From: Morchella semilibera
Taxonomy: Eukaryota > Ascomycota > Pezizomycetes > Pezizales > Morchellaceae
DNA length: 64,000 nt
Reading direction: 5' to 3'
Assembly (NCBI GenBank): GCA_009192285.1
Contig: CM018603.1
Location: forward strand, 4,686,062-4,750,061
In this document: in pieces, positions 34,401-45,436 of the stretch
How positions within the stretch are numbered: the first letter of the stretch is position 1
How the letters are laid out: each line of letters starts with the position of its first letter
The notes under the pieces: model-generated
What the model saw: the letters and a program-made list of their open reading frames with translations, nothing else
What the model was told of the DNA's origin: nothing
The model's database searches: none
Made by a program: the position numbers and the translations under genes

Positions 34401-37333
34401 AAAACCACAAACATGAACGGCATACAAAGGGTGAGCCAAGCAGATAAGGCAGGAAGCGAGCTCCGAAACTCTTTATCTTAGCACATGCTCTAACCTTGTG
34501 TGTGCCCTTTCCCGACCCCCCCCCCCCCCCAGATCAACCCTCCATCCACCATTACCCCAACAAAAACAACGGAAGAATACAGTTTATCTTCTCCGAAGCG
34601 CGACAACGGTCGACGGATCAGACTTTGGGGCTAATGATCCATTAGTTCTACGCAAACCGGAACCCGCGACAAGAAAAAATAATTAAGTAAAAAGAACGGG
34701 AAGACAAAACCAACGCAAAAGACACGCCCACAGACATCATTCTACTCACATGTAACTAGAGCGCTTGGTGGGGAAGATCTCACGACTGGAAGGGTGGCAG
34801 GGTGTTTGGGTGGCTCGGATTCCATGCTTACCAGCGGTGTTCCCCCTCGGCTCAGGCGGACTTGCACTTTCCCGAGAGGCAAAGGAGAAACTGAGTTCCC
34901 AGTCTCCACGAGTAACAACTTGAATATGCGAGCTAAACGCTCTACTATAAAAATGCAGAATGGATAAAAAAGGACAGGTACGTCTATCCCGTACTACCTC
35001 GTGTGACAATATTCAAGCTGAACAAGATGCCATGCGGTCCGTTATTTGGCAATATCTTCATCTCCCCCTAGTCCTCTGGGAGCTCTAACATTATACAAAC
35101 CGGGAATTTATCTTGGGTATTATCTCATACGTGTTGAAAGATAGGGGACCTAGCATCTGCCGGCCGTTTCCGCCGGAGCAGTAGTATTATTCGTTCCATG
35201 GTTATAAAAGCACAATTAGCGTACCTTCGGTCGTTTGCCGTGGAGGGCTAGAACAGCGTGAGGTGATTATACAACTTATTCCAGATATATAGTACGTCTG
35301 GTATTCATAGCTCTCGTCTCGGCAAAGGATATAAATTTCGGAAAGCCGCAGGTAGCAAGATTCAGACTTCCTAGGTGCTGTTGCATGGATTAATGACACC
35401 AAAGAAGTCGGCTCTGGTGTTAATCAAAAATTGTCCAAGCTGGTGAGATCGCCTCTTGAAGTGACAAGATTTCGATTTTCCGCTTCCATGCCTATGCGAT
35501 ACAGGGCTCCAATGGTTTGATAACCTCAACGCCTAGCTATCATGAAATCGTTATGAACGCACTCCAAGGGAGTCTTGTTGTAGCTGACGTATGACTCTGC
35601 GACCACAACCACCTCACCTTTGGCGGTAACTGAGAAAAATAAGGTACATGACGCCCGGAAGATCGAAAACGGGGGGTTATGTAGAGATGATATTACCTTG
35701 GCTGTTAGGCGTACGGTAGTTCTCGGTCGTTAGTTCACAGGATCCAACCCGCTTCTGGAAGATGAAGCAACTGTGAGGCGCCACCGGAGGGCCGAACCCG
35801 GGGCACAAGGATTTGCTATACTACTAGTCCTCTTCGTTTTCAAAAGCTAGCCATGTGGAGAAAGGTCAAGACCCCCTGTTTAGATCGACTGCTTCTTAGA
35901 CCGTACCTGTCATGAACCACACCACACCCCTCGCGGAGGGAGCTGGAGTCTGTCAAACCTGTGGGGAATTAGAGGAACCTTTGGCTGAATTCTTGCCTTT
36001 TTACTTAAACATCGGTTTAGGAGTTCCTTCCCATTCAATGTCTGCCAAAGTTTTGACTCTACAACCCGGCGCAACCTCACGAGATGCGGTACTCTTGTAC
36101 AAGTATTTACTAGGGTTCTAATGTCACAACTAACTGGATTACTGCTCCTCCCTCAACCTGATAGCCCACAACCTCCTATCCCACCTTTACAGCCTAACAG
36201 AGCAACCTAAAGTTTCTCTCCGAAACATTTTTCCCTAAAATATTTTACTAGCAGGATATAGGTGAACGTAGGATTTTCTATTGGTAGACATGTTTGCGAT
36301 CCCCAACTATAGTCTTAACATTACCTGGGGTGGTAGTAGGTCAATGACATTCTTGAGTTGGTTGGGACAAAAGGTCCATATGCCGAGTTCCTGCAGGATC
36401 AGAGGAGCCGCCCGGCGCGAGCAGTATTCGGCCCAAGTGCAAGCACGGGCAGCTGCCATTGACGTCGATCGAGGGGCAAAGCGCATGAAGTCGGTCTATC
36501 CCACAAGCCCATCCAACGCATGTTTATTCCGCTATCTCTAACTACCTGGCAGTGTTTACCTATTTTTCAGTAGTGGAACTAATACTCCAGTAGTAGTAGG
36601 AATTGAGCATATCCAATTCCATGACCTAGAAGACGACAACCGTATCTCGGCCTACGCCCTGGCGCCGTGATTCCAGAAGGCAGAGGCAGGCCTGTTGCCG
36701 GGTCAGGTATAATTATATACAGACCCTGAGCTCCTCCTCCTGGTACAACCCACTACACTGACATCGAAAGCTTTCTCGGCAGCGACCAATATGTAGGGTA
36801 CGAGGACGACTTCGGCAACACCGGCACGACGAATGTGGTTTCATCTCTGACGGCAGTGATGCTGGCATTGACATCCGCGATCCCTGCAGCACCCGCGGCC
36901 GCGGTTTCACTAGCCAGCTACTTATATAGCGTTTGCGACTCCTACATAACGCATCTGTGGTGGTTTTCCGTCAAGCACGATAACCATAGGCCCGCTATAT
37001 CCACTGCCCGCACAAGAAGTCGTTATGTAGGGGCAGAGGGTGGTAAGATCTCCTTGTTCCTGTGCATGTACTGCAATAATCGTGCTTTCGTCAATCGGTT
37101 CGCACTCGGACGGCTAGGGGTGGTGGGTTCGGTTGTTCTCCGCGCTTGCTTTCGAGATCAGCAAGCTCAGCTATATGTCCTTGTGTGAAATTTAAATTAA
37201 GGTGTTGACTACCATTTACCCTAGGCCTGGGTATGGCCATGTTGCGCCCCGTTAGTATCAGTACAGGACCTATGGTAACATAGCTACTACGCAGTGTGAT
37301 ACTTGCTTGTTATTGGATTTTGACATAACTGTA
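31484..37333. other. Long intergenic stretch, no confident gene
   Basis: About 5.8 kb. At 31831-32424 a minus-strand frame and two plus-strand frames overlap in a GC-rich patch with coding look. A minus-strand TATA-like CTTATATA lies at 32210, but I could not decide on a model. Homopolymers occur at 34208-34220 (G) and 34517-34531 (C). Short frames at 35912-36121 (with CQTCGELEEP) and 36281-37188 lack support. TACATGTA occurs at 31484 and 34022. Confidence 0.4.
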
Positions 37334-37682
37334 CTCAGGGTGTCGGAAAGTGATGCACATTTGATAATTTATCAACCACCAGGGGTTGCATACTACATGC
37401 GATCATTTCCAGGTTAATATGAGCATTGAGATGCATATCGTGACCAGGAACTAGAAGAAGGAGTCTGTTATCAATTCTTTTCTGTGGCCTTTACCACTCA
37501 TTTTTACTACCTTGAAGTGACTTCTTCTCTATAAGGCAAACATTAGTATCCAGACACATCCCAGGCAATAATAGAGGGGATATATACTCGAAACTCCACC
37601 CAGAAAGTATTTTGAGTTGGTGTATTTGGGTGTATGTAGGCGTTGTTAAGTCCAAATGTGCATCACTTTCCAACACCCTGGG
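37334..37682. mobile_element. TA-flanked MITE, 349 bp, copy 1
   Basis: Near-perfect 30-bp terminal inverted repeats: CTCAGGGTGTCGGAAAGTGA on the left and CCCAGGGTGTTGGAAAGTGA on the right read inward, both continuing TGCACATTTG. TA dinucleotides flank both ends (37332-37333 and 37683-37684). This fits the Tc1/mariner superfamily. There is no transposase frame, so it would need one in trans. A second, diverged copy is at 41416. Confidence 0.85.
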
Positions 37683-38261
37683 TACATCTTAGGTATAAGA
37701 TTTGAGGTGGGAACCTTATCACCCCCCCCCTCACCCCCATACCCTAGTTGCACGATCAGCAATATCGGATCCCCTACAATTTCCTTGCGTCACCTTCAAG
37801 TTAGGAGAGATTAGACCTTATAGGATATATTGGAGCATTTAGACAGGGTAGAAGAGCAGACGGAAAAGGCGTAGTGGAAGATAAGATTGAAAGGGAGATC
37901 GTTAAAGCTACGCTCTGAATTACAGGATATATACCAATAAGCGATACGGTTGAGATATGGGAGAGGAGAAAAGTTTAGTATAGGAAGTTGCGTAACCTTG
38001 ATGAAAAAGACAGCCTTATTAATCCCCTTTATGTGTTTGATATATTTAGCGGCGACACCCCAAAAGAGTAAATTCATAATCCTTATATATCTGTTACATG
38101 AAACCTGACAATGATTGATATATCAGTTCTGGTCAACTCCAAGTCAGTACATAGAATAACAATGGGGTGGAAGGACGATGGAGAGTCCTTATAGACTAAT
38201 TTCAATAATGGAACCAGATAAAAGATCGGATTTTAAATACATGCTGAAAGTCTCCTATACC
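37683..38261. other. Intergenic, 3' side of the lectin gene
   Basis: About 580 bases between the MITE and the lectin gene stop. It is AT-rich with a C-run near 37723. No gene is seen. Confidence 0.5.
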
Positions 38262-39645
38262 CTAACTAGATAGCCTCAGAAAGTTTGCCCCGAAGAGCTC
38301 AAGATTAGGGGTGACACCTGTCATTTCCCATTTAAATCCCCACGGTTCCTCAGAGATAATGTTGGTCCTCAACGAAAGCTGTGTTACATCTTGCACCTCT
38401 AGCGCATTACAGAAGACCGCTGTTCTGTGATACAACCCCCCTAAGCCGGCCGAAACGGATATGTTTGAATAACTAGATCTTTGTCTCCATCCACCCTGAC
38501 CAGAGGCGGGTAGCTCGCCCGAAACAGCCTCATACCCACGATAAGCTAGCCAGGATACACCGGCCGAGTAAAGGACGGAGGTACGAAGTGCCTCTATGTT
38601 AAGCACAAAACCTTCTTGTGTTATCTTTGTTGCATATACCTTGACTCGCCAGGGTTCATCATTGCTCATGTCAAGTCCCGTAAGCCAGACAATTACAACC
38701 GGGTTAAAGGACACCTTCTCGGGAAATACGATCTCTTCAGTTATGAGGGATGGGAGTTTCTCTTGATCAGGGGTCATCCAGTTTCCGAAAAGGTGCATGA
38801 ATTTCATTGTCGGGTGTGCAAGCTCCAGCCAGGTACCCCCATTTTGGTAGAGGAAAGCGAGATCATGATTTTCTCCTGGAGGTACATTGACGAACGTCGA
38901 TTTCCCAGTGGGGTTAAAGTAGAAATGCAGAGGCGTCCCGCTCGTTGGTGCAACGCGCTCTGGGATGCCGCTTGACCCCGGGCCTCGACGCACAACATGC
39001 GATCTCCCGTCTGGGCCGGGTTGGGTGCCGGAGGCGGAGCGGGTGGCGCTTGCTGAAAGAGACGGGTCCGCCTAGAATAGAAAACAAGTTAGTACAGAAT
39101 ATTAAGATAACTTCCTCGCCTAGGTTCAGTATCCAGTGCGGACATACAGGTTGAAGGTTTGAGGAAGCACTAGTAAGCTCGGCCTTTAAGGCCTCGACCT
39201 CCGCCTCAAGACTTTTCACCCTTTCCTGGAGGGCTATATTTTCCTGTTCCGTTTTCTCGAGGTTTTCCACCCTTTTCTTGAGCTCAACATTCCGTTTCTC
39301 CGCTTCGGCGGTCTCAGCAAGCTGAGTTTTCCGTTGTTGCTGAAGCCGGACGATTACTGTTTCATTAATCTGTAAACAGTTAACCTAGGAAAGGTCCTCT
39401 AGGAGAGATGCATCTAATACCCACATTCCCGATAAGGCGTTCAAAAACTATCTCAGGGGCGCGCGAAATGTAAGGGAGCGAGTGCTTGAAGGCTTTGTCG
39501 AATTAGTCCAGGTTTTCCCACGCCCACAAAGACTAGGTGAGGGTAACCTACACTCAAACTCGGAGATGAGTTGCTCTGGCGGGAGTACGGAGCGGGAGAC
39601 AAGGTATTGTGGTGGTGAGTATGGAATATCAGAATTGTTGGCCAT
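38262..39645 (-). CDS. Coiled-coil protein with H-type lectin domain
   Basis: Four exons with consistent phases: 39645-39552, 39492-39425, 39369-39148 and 39071-38262, giving about 397 residues. The third intron shows a textbook TACTAAC branch and TTCTAG acceptor; donors are GTAGGT, GTGGGT and GTATGT. Residues 1-50 are globular. Residues 55-125 form a clear heptad coiled coil rich in Glu, Lys, Leu and Gln. A Ser/Pro/Gly linker follows. The C-terminal 240 residues are beta-rich. Residues about 242-305 match the H-type lectin pattern: KVSFNPVVIVWLTGLD, then VYATKITQEGFVLNIE, ending VSWLAY. A second, weaker copy may follow, ending in GFKWEMTG. H-type lectins bind GalNAc-like sugars as oligomers, and the coiled coil could drive this. 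There is no signal peptide, so it is probably intracellular. Sugar specificity is unknown. Confidence 0.8.
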
Positions 39646-41415
39646 GGTGGGAGGTTTGGCAGGTTCTCTCTCGTACTAATCGTTGGGGGGAGGAAGCTCT
39701 GTTGGAGTAGAAGGTCCCACTCACAGTAGGATCAAGGACCACCCCAGAAAGCGGGGGGGCTGGATGCCTAACCAATCACGTGGAGCTGCGGCGCGGTTAT
39801 ACATGTAATGGGATATAACGAGTCAGGGGATAATAAGGTGCGAAAACGAAATATGTACCAACTGACCCGGTTGCCACATGAGAGATGCCTCGCTGAGCTG
39901 ATAAATCTTATCCCTCCCTTCCGGTCTCTTTGTCCCGAAAATAGTTTTGTGCCCGAGAATCGTCAGGGTTAGGGTTAATCTCCCACCGAAAATCCGCACA
40001 TTCGTATGTCATGTAGCCGCAGCCCCTGCATCAGCTTAAGTTAAATCTAAATATATGGGCACTGCAGGGACCTCGGTGCTACCCACGGTTGGCCCGAGAA
40101 TAGTAACATCGGATGTGGAAGTGAATAATAGTACACAAAAAAACATCCAGGGTCTAAGATGAATCCAAGATTTCTTTCTCCGTTGGGACAAAGGTTGTCC
40201 TTGTGACCTACTTTGGCCCTCTCTGTAGACCCTTGGTTTTTCAGGCCAACACCGGTGGTGGCCTCTATACGGGAGAATGACTTTTGTCGCCGTACGGTTG
40301 CCCGTCATCCACAAAACGCAGCGGTGGTTGTGTGGCTTGGGCTAAGACTTTTAATCTCTATACGGAGCCCCGACTGCAGCAACAAGACCGAAGGTTGGAG
40401 TATTACACCTCTGGTGGCAATTGCCCTTATAACTCGGTCATGGGTCTATAAACGCTCCAATCACTCCCGACAAGTACATGTATATACGCAGCGTTCCTGA
40501 ACGATTGTTCATTAAATTATAAACACATACATTTGAATTTCCCTCAGTCATGGCTACATAACTTAGGGGATGCTACACTGCCCTCCGCTACCCCCCTCTC
40601 TGGCCGCACCGAGGTTTTGTGGATTGGGCATTGATCATTGATTTTTATGTTGACTCAAATGTGTGGGCGGAGGGTGTTGCGGGGGGTGCAGCGCGAAGCC
40701 AAGGTCGTTAGGAGCTCCGCTCTGAGAGAACGCCAAACAGAAGGCCCGGCGGCAGGCCGTTCCCATGGGAATCATGCTGGGTTAGTTGATCCGCAACCTC
40801 TTTGAAGAACAAAATCAAGGTGAGTGGTGTGTCCACCGCAGGAGCAACCTCCCAGGGGGTTCGAGATCCATATCCATGGTGGCGGGGTCGGTGTGTATGC
40901 GGGACTCCCGATATGGAAGAGAGCTCATAAATATCGGTGCTTCAATGTATATGTTTAAAGAACTTCACCCCCGCACCCCCATATGCCGCCCCACGGTGAT
41001 CAGGGAAACCTCCATCGCTCCCGGTAGAGTGACCGGGATACGATTCCACAGAGACATGTGTACTACGGGGGATTCCGGCAGTGGAAAAAATAGATTCCGT
41101 TCTAGTGGACAAGAGGATATAAGTACATGTAGGCTTTGATATCCTAGGTGTTCATTGCACACTGTGTAGCGACGTTTGGAGAACAAAAATACCACCCGCT
41201 TCTCCCTGGCCACACAGCCCGCTGAAATCTGTTTCGCCTCCCGCGGTTTATACCTCCGCAGCAGAGTACTTGCTCTCATCGGCGGGTCCAGAGAGGATGG
41301 GGAATCAGGACCCTGACCAGCTTTGACGGGCCTGGACCGCGCATCATGAGCCTACATATACCCAGGGTGGGATTCGGGGGTTAATCAGCACCCCGGAAGT
41401 TGTCGCTGGAATGTA
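39646..41415. other. Intergenic, no confident gene
   Basis: About 1.8 kb. It has a telomere-like AGGGTTAGGGTTA at 39965-39977 and TACATGTA at 39800, 40475 and 41124. A 117-codon frame at 40786-41139 (+) has no domain or promoter and is not called. Confidence 0.45.
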
Positions 41416-41757
41416 CTCGGGGCGTCGGAAATTGATGCATATTTGATGATTTATCAACCACCGGAGGGTTACAAGCTACATGTGATTATTTCCAGGTTGA
41501 CATGAGCGTTGAGATGTATATTGTCACCAGGAACCAAAGAAATAGCCTGTTATCAATTTTTTTCTGTGACCTTTACCACCAATTTTTTCTACCCTGAAGT
41601 GACCTCTTTCTTATAAAGCAAAAATTGAATGTCCGGACATCGCTAGATACACTAAAGGCAATAATAAAGGGAATATATACTCGAAACCCAACCAAGAAGG
41701 TATTTTGAGTTGGTGTGTTTGGGTGTATTTAGGCGTTGTTAAGTCAAAATGTGCATG
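41416..41757. mobile_element. TA-flanked MITE, copy 2 (right end lost)
   Basis: This aligns along its length with the element at 37334-37682, with many substitutions and small indels. The left end follows a TA (41414-41415) and reads CTCGGGGCGTCGGAAATTGA. The right terminal repeat stops after AAAATGTGCAT near 41757, so about 20 terminal bases are missing. It sits about 230 bases before the Ty3 element. Confidence 0.8.
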
Positions 41758-41986
41758 TAGATGTTGGGATTATTGTTGCGAGCCGGGGAAAATATATCCT
41801 CGCTGTAATAATTGCGGCAAGGTCTAGACCACTCTTATATCATGTCATGACTGTGTTTGCCAAGGCTACTATTATTATAAAAGGGCTATTAAATTCCCTC
41901 CTGTATTACTATAAGATATCACAAGAATTACTTCCGCTACAATAGCATTATTTCGGACAGTAGATAGGAATACACAAGAGCTAACC

Positions 41987-42379
41987 TGTTACGGGATTGC
42001 TTGGAAGTGCGGTACTGGTAGTACAATGGTATTGTCCTGGTATGACGGTGCGATGGAAGAGTGACGTACGCCCAGAAGCGGGGTTCGGTTATAACTCGGC
42101 AACCACTACCACACCTTATGAGTGGACCCTTGTTTACCCCACCTCGTAGGAAGTCGGAGCAGTAGCGGAGGTATTGCGGGAGATTTGCTATTGAAGGAGT
42201 TAGCGGGTTTAACGGGGGTTCTTCATGTATAAATAGCTAGTAGGATTCCCGTCGTCTTAGGGGAATCATCATCCTCTCAAGCGAACGGAATCCGGTCTAC
42301 AATATTACAAGTTTAAAAGCTACAGAACTATCGCTTAGCCTTAGCCATATCTTAGTGACTTCTGAGATATCCCTTTACA
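41987..42379 (+). repeat. 5' LTR of the Ty3/gypsy element
   Basis: Begins TGTTACGGGATTGC and ends CCCTTTACA (TG...CA). A promoter-like TATAAATA lies at 42228-42235. It is identical to the 3' LTR. Confidence 0.95.
42228..42235 (+). promoter_or_regulatory. TATA box within the LTR
   Basis: TATAAATA inside the 5' LTR, about 150 bases before its end. It is the best candidate promoter for the genomic transcript; the 3' LTR carries the same box. Confidence 0.5.
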
Positions 42380-42616
42380 CTATATTGTACCTTATCCGAA
42401 CGCATACCCTATGACTGTGGAGAGAGCCATCTACTGGTACCTCCGCCTCCACGTCGCAATCAGAGAAAACCTTTGGACTCTCTGTCCAACTCTGCTTTTA
42501 CTATAAGCGAGCCTACTACTTTCTCGAGACAACACTTCGATTACCTTGTGTGATTGCTAGGTACGGATAGTACACGGGCACTCGGTATAAGAAGTAGTGA
42601 TCAAGAGGATTAGTAC

Positions 42617-43198
42617 ATGCTTCGCTTCCCCTGTGAAACCTCCTTTTCCGTTCCTCGAGGCAGCGCAGAACATCTCTACTGCGGCTACCTCCAACACCAA
42701 GGCTTCTTTACCGAAGCACGCACCATCGCCACCTTCAAGGAAAGTATCCTTGAGCCCAACTCCACCCCCTCCATCCTCATAACGCTTCGCCAAAACTCTC
42801 ACGGCTTAGCGCACTCGGTACCTTGGTTCACTACTCTACCTTGGTGCATCAACACCCCCGACCTACCCATCGAATTCTTTAAAGATGTCCCTCCCACTAG
42901 CGTTAACCTCGCGGGAAGACCAAGACATGGCAGAGGCCATCGTGGTCCGAGACAAAGACACCGCCATGGCTCAGGCCCATCCCACCATCGCCAGCAGAGC
43001 CAGGGACACCCCCGCCACAGAGCTATGGAACCCTGCCCCCCTCAAAGCCAAAGCCCCGAAGAAGGTCCGCAAGCGAGACCCGAAGAGGATCACGCGCAGC
43101 TCTACCAGCATGGACCTCAACCCCTTCCAAACTCCAACCAGGCAGGCCACTATTACAGTGAGGCGCTCTGGTTCGGATGGGGATATGAGCGACGCTAG
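42617..43198 (+). CDS. Possible leader ORF upstream of gag
   Basis: A 193-codon frame that begins between the 5' LTR and gag and overlaps the first 314 bases of gag in another frame. The first 90 codons, outside the overlap, look protein-like (hydrophobic and aromatic, for example HLYCGYLQHQGFF). The overlapping part is Arg/His/Gln/Pro-rich, as expected of a shadow of gag. It could be a real short leader protein, a part of gag reached by a frameshift, or chance. Nothing else supports expression. Confidence 0.3.
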   Translation: MLRFPCETSFSVPRGSAEHLYCGYLQHQGFFTEARTIATFKESILEPNSTPSILITLRQNSHGLAHSVPWFTTLPWCINTPDLPIEFFKDVPPTSVNLAGRPRHGRGHRGPRQRHRHGSGPSHHRQQSQGHPRHRAMEPCPPQSQSPEEGPQARPEEDHAQLYQHGPQPLPNSNQAGHYYSEALWFGWGYERR

Positions 43199-45056
43199 CT
43201 ATGCGAGCACCTCTTCCATCGGCGAGCAGTTCTACGAGCAGGAGACCCCACGACCCCTCAGGACCGAGGTACTCGTCCAGGGCATGAGAGGTCTCGCAAC
43301 TCAGACGGACTGGGCCCTTCAGGCAGAAGCCAGGGCAAGGGAGCACCAACACGGCCAGGTAGTCCAAGGCGGACAACAACTGGTGGGAGAATTGCAAGGG
43401 AAGTTCCGGGAAGTAGAAGGACACCAAGGACAGATAACCACCGCCCTCAATACTTTGGCTAGCCAGTTCCAAGCCTATGCGGAAAATCAGCAGACAGCAA
43501 CGGAGCTAAGGTTCAGGCAAATGGCCCTCGAAAACGAGCAACAGCGGCAGCAAACCCAGGCGCTAGCAGCCTACATACAGGCCCAGCAAGCGGAGAAAAA
43601 CCTGGAGTTACCCGAGGGGCTAGCGGCAACTGTGACAGCAGCACAGACAGTCCCACCACCAAAGCCATCTAACCCCGTTGCCGACGCCATCCAGCCAGAG
43701 TTGAGGAAAATGCTGAAGGTAGCCCTGAAAGCATTTAAGGGAAAGCAGCCACGGGTTGAGTCTGAGAATGACTCCCCAGGAGAAGGAAGGGCACCGCCAC
43801 CCTCACCCCCAGCTAACAGGAGGAGGAGTAAATCCCCGTCTCCACCACCCAGAAGATCCCACGGTAAACGTAGGAGGGAGGAGGAGCCTGTACTGGAGAA
43901 GGGAGCGGCAGGAAATGGTGGGGGAAACGGTGGTGGAAGAGGAAGAAGAAGGCACAGGAGGGATGACAGTCCAAGCTCATCGGACTCATCCAGCTCCTCC
44001 GAGGATGAGAGGAGACGAAGGAGAAGAAAGGACAGGCGTCACCGACGAGCAGAAACGCAGTCACCGGCATCCACCAGCCATCGCAAGGGAGAGACACCCA
44101 AGCAGGCAAAGATCCCCTTCTCTGGCAAACCTGATGAAGACGTCCGCCATTGGATCGATCGCATGGAAATCCTAATGGACCTTCAACCCCGAGTCACCTG
44201 GGATGATAAGACTCGAATCCTTTGGGCATCCCTGGAATTCACCGGGAGTGCAGCAAGTTTCTGGCGCAACTTTAAGGAAAGGCTTAGTGTAGAACCTAAG
44301 CTCGGTACTTGGGAACGTTTCAAGCAGGAACTTCGCATCCAGTATGGTAATCGCACCAGTCAAGAACAGGCCAAACAGAAGATGGATAATCTCCGTCAAA
44401 CTGGTCCTATCGACGATTACATCAATGAGATGCAGAACCTCGAGTGGGATGCTCGAGTAGGACCAATCGTCATGAAGTCCATGATTCTAACAGGAATAAA
44501 CTCCACGTTGGAACAAAGACTATCCGCTGCGATTGAAGAACCATCTGAGTTTCCAGATTGGTTAGCATGGGTTCGAAGAGTGGGAAGAAAAGATGCTGAA
44601 GTTAGAGCCCGCCAGAAGATTCTGCGTGGAAGGGAACCAGCAAGACCCCAAGAAAACCGAGAACCTAAGCACCAAGAATCCAAACGCCAGCGACCCCGCC
44701 CCCGTAAAAAGGAGCGTGATGAATCCCGCCCCCGTAGAAAGGAGCGAGGGGACTCTCCACATAAGCCTCGCCCAGCTACCGGTAGCCTGGGAGCCACCCA
44801 AGCGGAGAAAGACCAATGGACGAAGGAAAACAAATGCCTTCGGTGCGGAAGGGAGGGTCATTGGACGAAGGAATGTTACTCGACCTCAAAGGTCAGGATG
44901 GCAAGTGGGACGGAAAGATCGAGTGGGAAAAAGAGGAAAAGAGAGGATAAGACTTCGAGGACGAAGGAACCGGAAGGGGAGAATGAGAAAAGGCAGAAAC
45001 TGGGACCTCAGGGTGAGGCATTTAGGGCCAGAATTACGGCGCTTGGGGAAGACTAA
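42885..45056 (+). CDS. gag: Gag polyprotein of the Ty3/gypsy element
   Basis: A 723-residue structural protein that should form the virus-like particle in the cytoplasm. The N-terminal half is Gln/Glu-rich with coiled-coil potential (residues about 135-235), followed by a Ser/Arg-rich, highly charged linker (about 290-400). The retrotransposon Gag capsid domain runs from about 405 to 575 (FSGKPDEDVRHWIDRMEILM, later NLRQTGPIDDYINEMQNLEW). After a basic stretch, a zinc knuckle C-x2-C-x4-H-x4-C (CLRCGREGHWTKEC, about 651-664) should bind the RNA. The tail is Lys/Arg-rich. The ATG context AAAGATGT is good. The frame ends 380 bases before pol and in a different frame, so no simple readthrough fusion is possible. 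Confidence 0.9.
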   Translation: MSLPLALTSREDQDMAEAIVVRDKDTAMAQAHPTIASRARDTPATELWNPAPLKAKAPKKVRKRDPKRITRSSTSMDLNPFQTPTRQATITVRRSGSDGDMSDASYASTSSIGEQFYEQETPRPLRTEVLVQGMRGLATQTDWALQAEARAREHQHGQVVQGGQQLVGELQGKFREVEGHQGQITTALNTLASQFQAYAENQQTATELRFRQMALENEQQRQQTQALAAYIQAQQAEKNLELPEGLAATVTAAQTVPPPKPSNPVADAIQPELRKMLKVALKAFKGKQPRVESENDSPGEGRAPPPSPPANRRRSKSPSPPPRRSHGKRRREEEPVLEKGAAGNGGGNGGGRGRRRHRRDDSPSSSDSSSSSEDERRRRRRKDRRHRRAETQSPASTSHRKGETPKQAKIPFSGKPDEDVRHWIDRMEILMDLQPRVTWDDKTRILWASLEFTGSAASFWRNFKERLSVEPKLGTWERFKQELRIQYGNRTSQEQAKQKMDNLRQTGPIDDYINEMQNLEWDARVGPIVMKSMILTGINSTLEQRLSAAIEEPSEFPDWLAWVRRVGRKDAEVRARQKILRGREPARPQENREPKHQESKRQRPRPRKKERDESRPRRKERGDSPHKPRPATGSLGATQAEKDQWTKENKCLRCGREGHWTKECYSTSKVRMASGTERSSGKKRKREDKTSRTKEPEGENEKRQKLGPQGEAFRARITALGED

Positions 45057-45436
45057 GTTATTTTTCTTATGGTTTCCTTTATTGGGTTATGAATAAATTA
45101 GTTATTAGGGCGCGGAAATAAATCTCTTTATATAAACTATACTGCAAGAAAAGCAATGACCAATGCCAGAAAACCAAGACTCGAGTCTAGAAGTTCGGAA
45201 ATCAGAGGGGCCACACAGATAGCGGACAGTAGACGCACTGCGCACTGTTGACTTGCCATAACCCTGTGGAGAGACTGCCGATGCAAAGTAAGAACTCGTG
45301 ACTAGGGCAAGGTATTCTTTGAGCATGACGTGTCAAAGCTACCCCGCACTTAGCTATATAAGAAGACCTCATCCGCCTCAAGGGAAAGGATATCAGCCAT
45401 CCTTCTTTACCATCACCATAACTTACCATTACTACA
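45057..45436 (+). other. gag-pol spacer with putative internal promoter
   Basis: 380 bases with stops in all three frames, so Gag-Pol cannot arise by a simple frameshift. The 3' end looks like a fungal promoter and leader: a TATATAAG box, then CT-rich sequence and an ACTACA context before the pol ATG. Splicing from gag into pol cannot be excluded from sequence alone. Confidence 0.6.
45355..45362 (+). promoter_or_regulatory. TATA-like box upstream of pol
   Basis: TATATAAG is 75-82 bases before the pol ATG and followed by a CT-rich, ATG-free leader. It could drive a separate pol transcript. Confidence 0.4.

Noticed and set aside
36713-37188. Possible small gene with coding-like frames
   Set aside because: No frame holds from a start to a stop, and no intron with a branch point could be placed.
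42435-42450. TGGTACCTCCGCC as a retrotransposon primer-binding site
   Set aside because: It lies 56 bases inside the 5' LTR end, too far for a standard primer-binding site.
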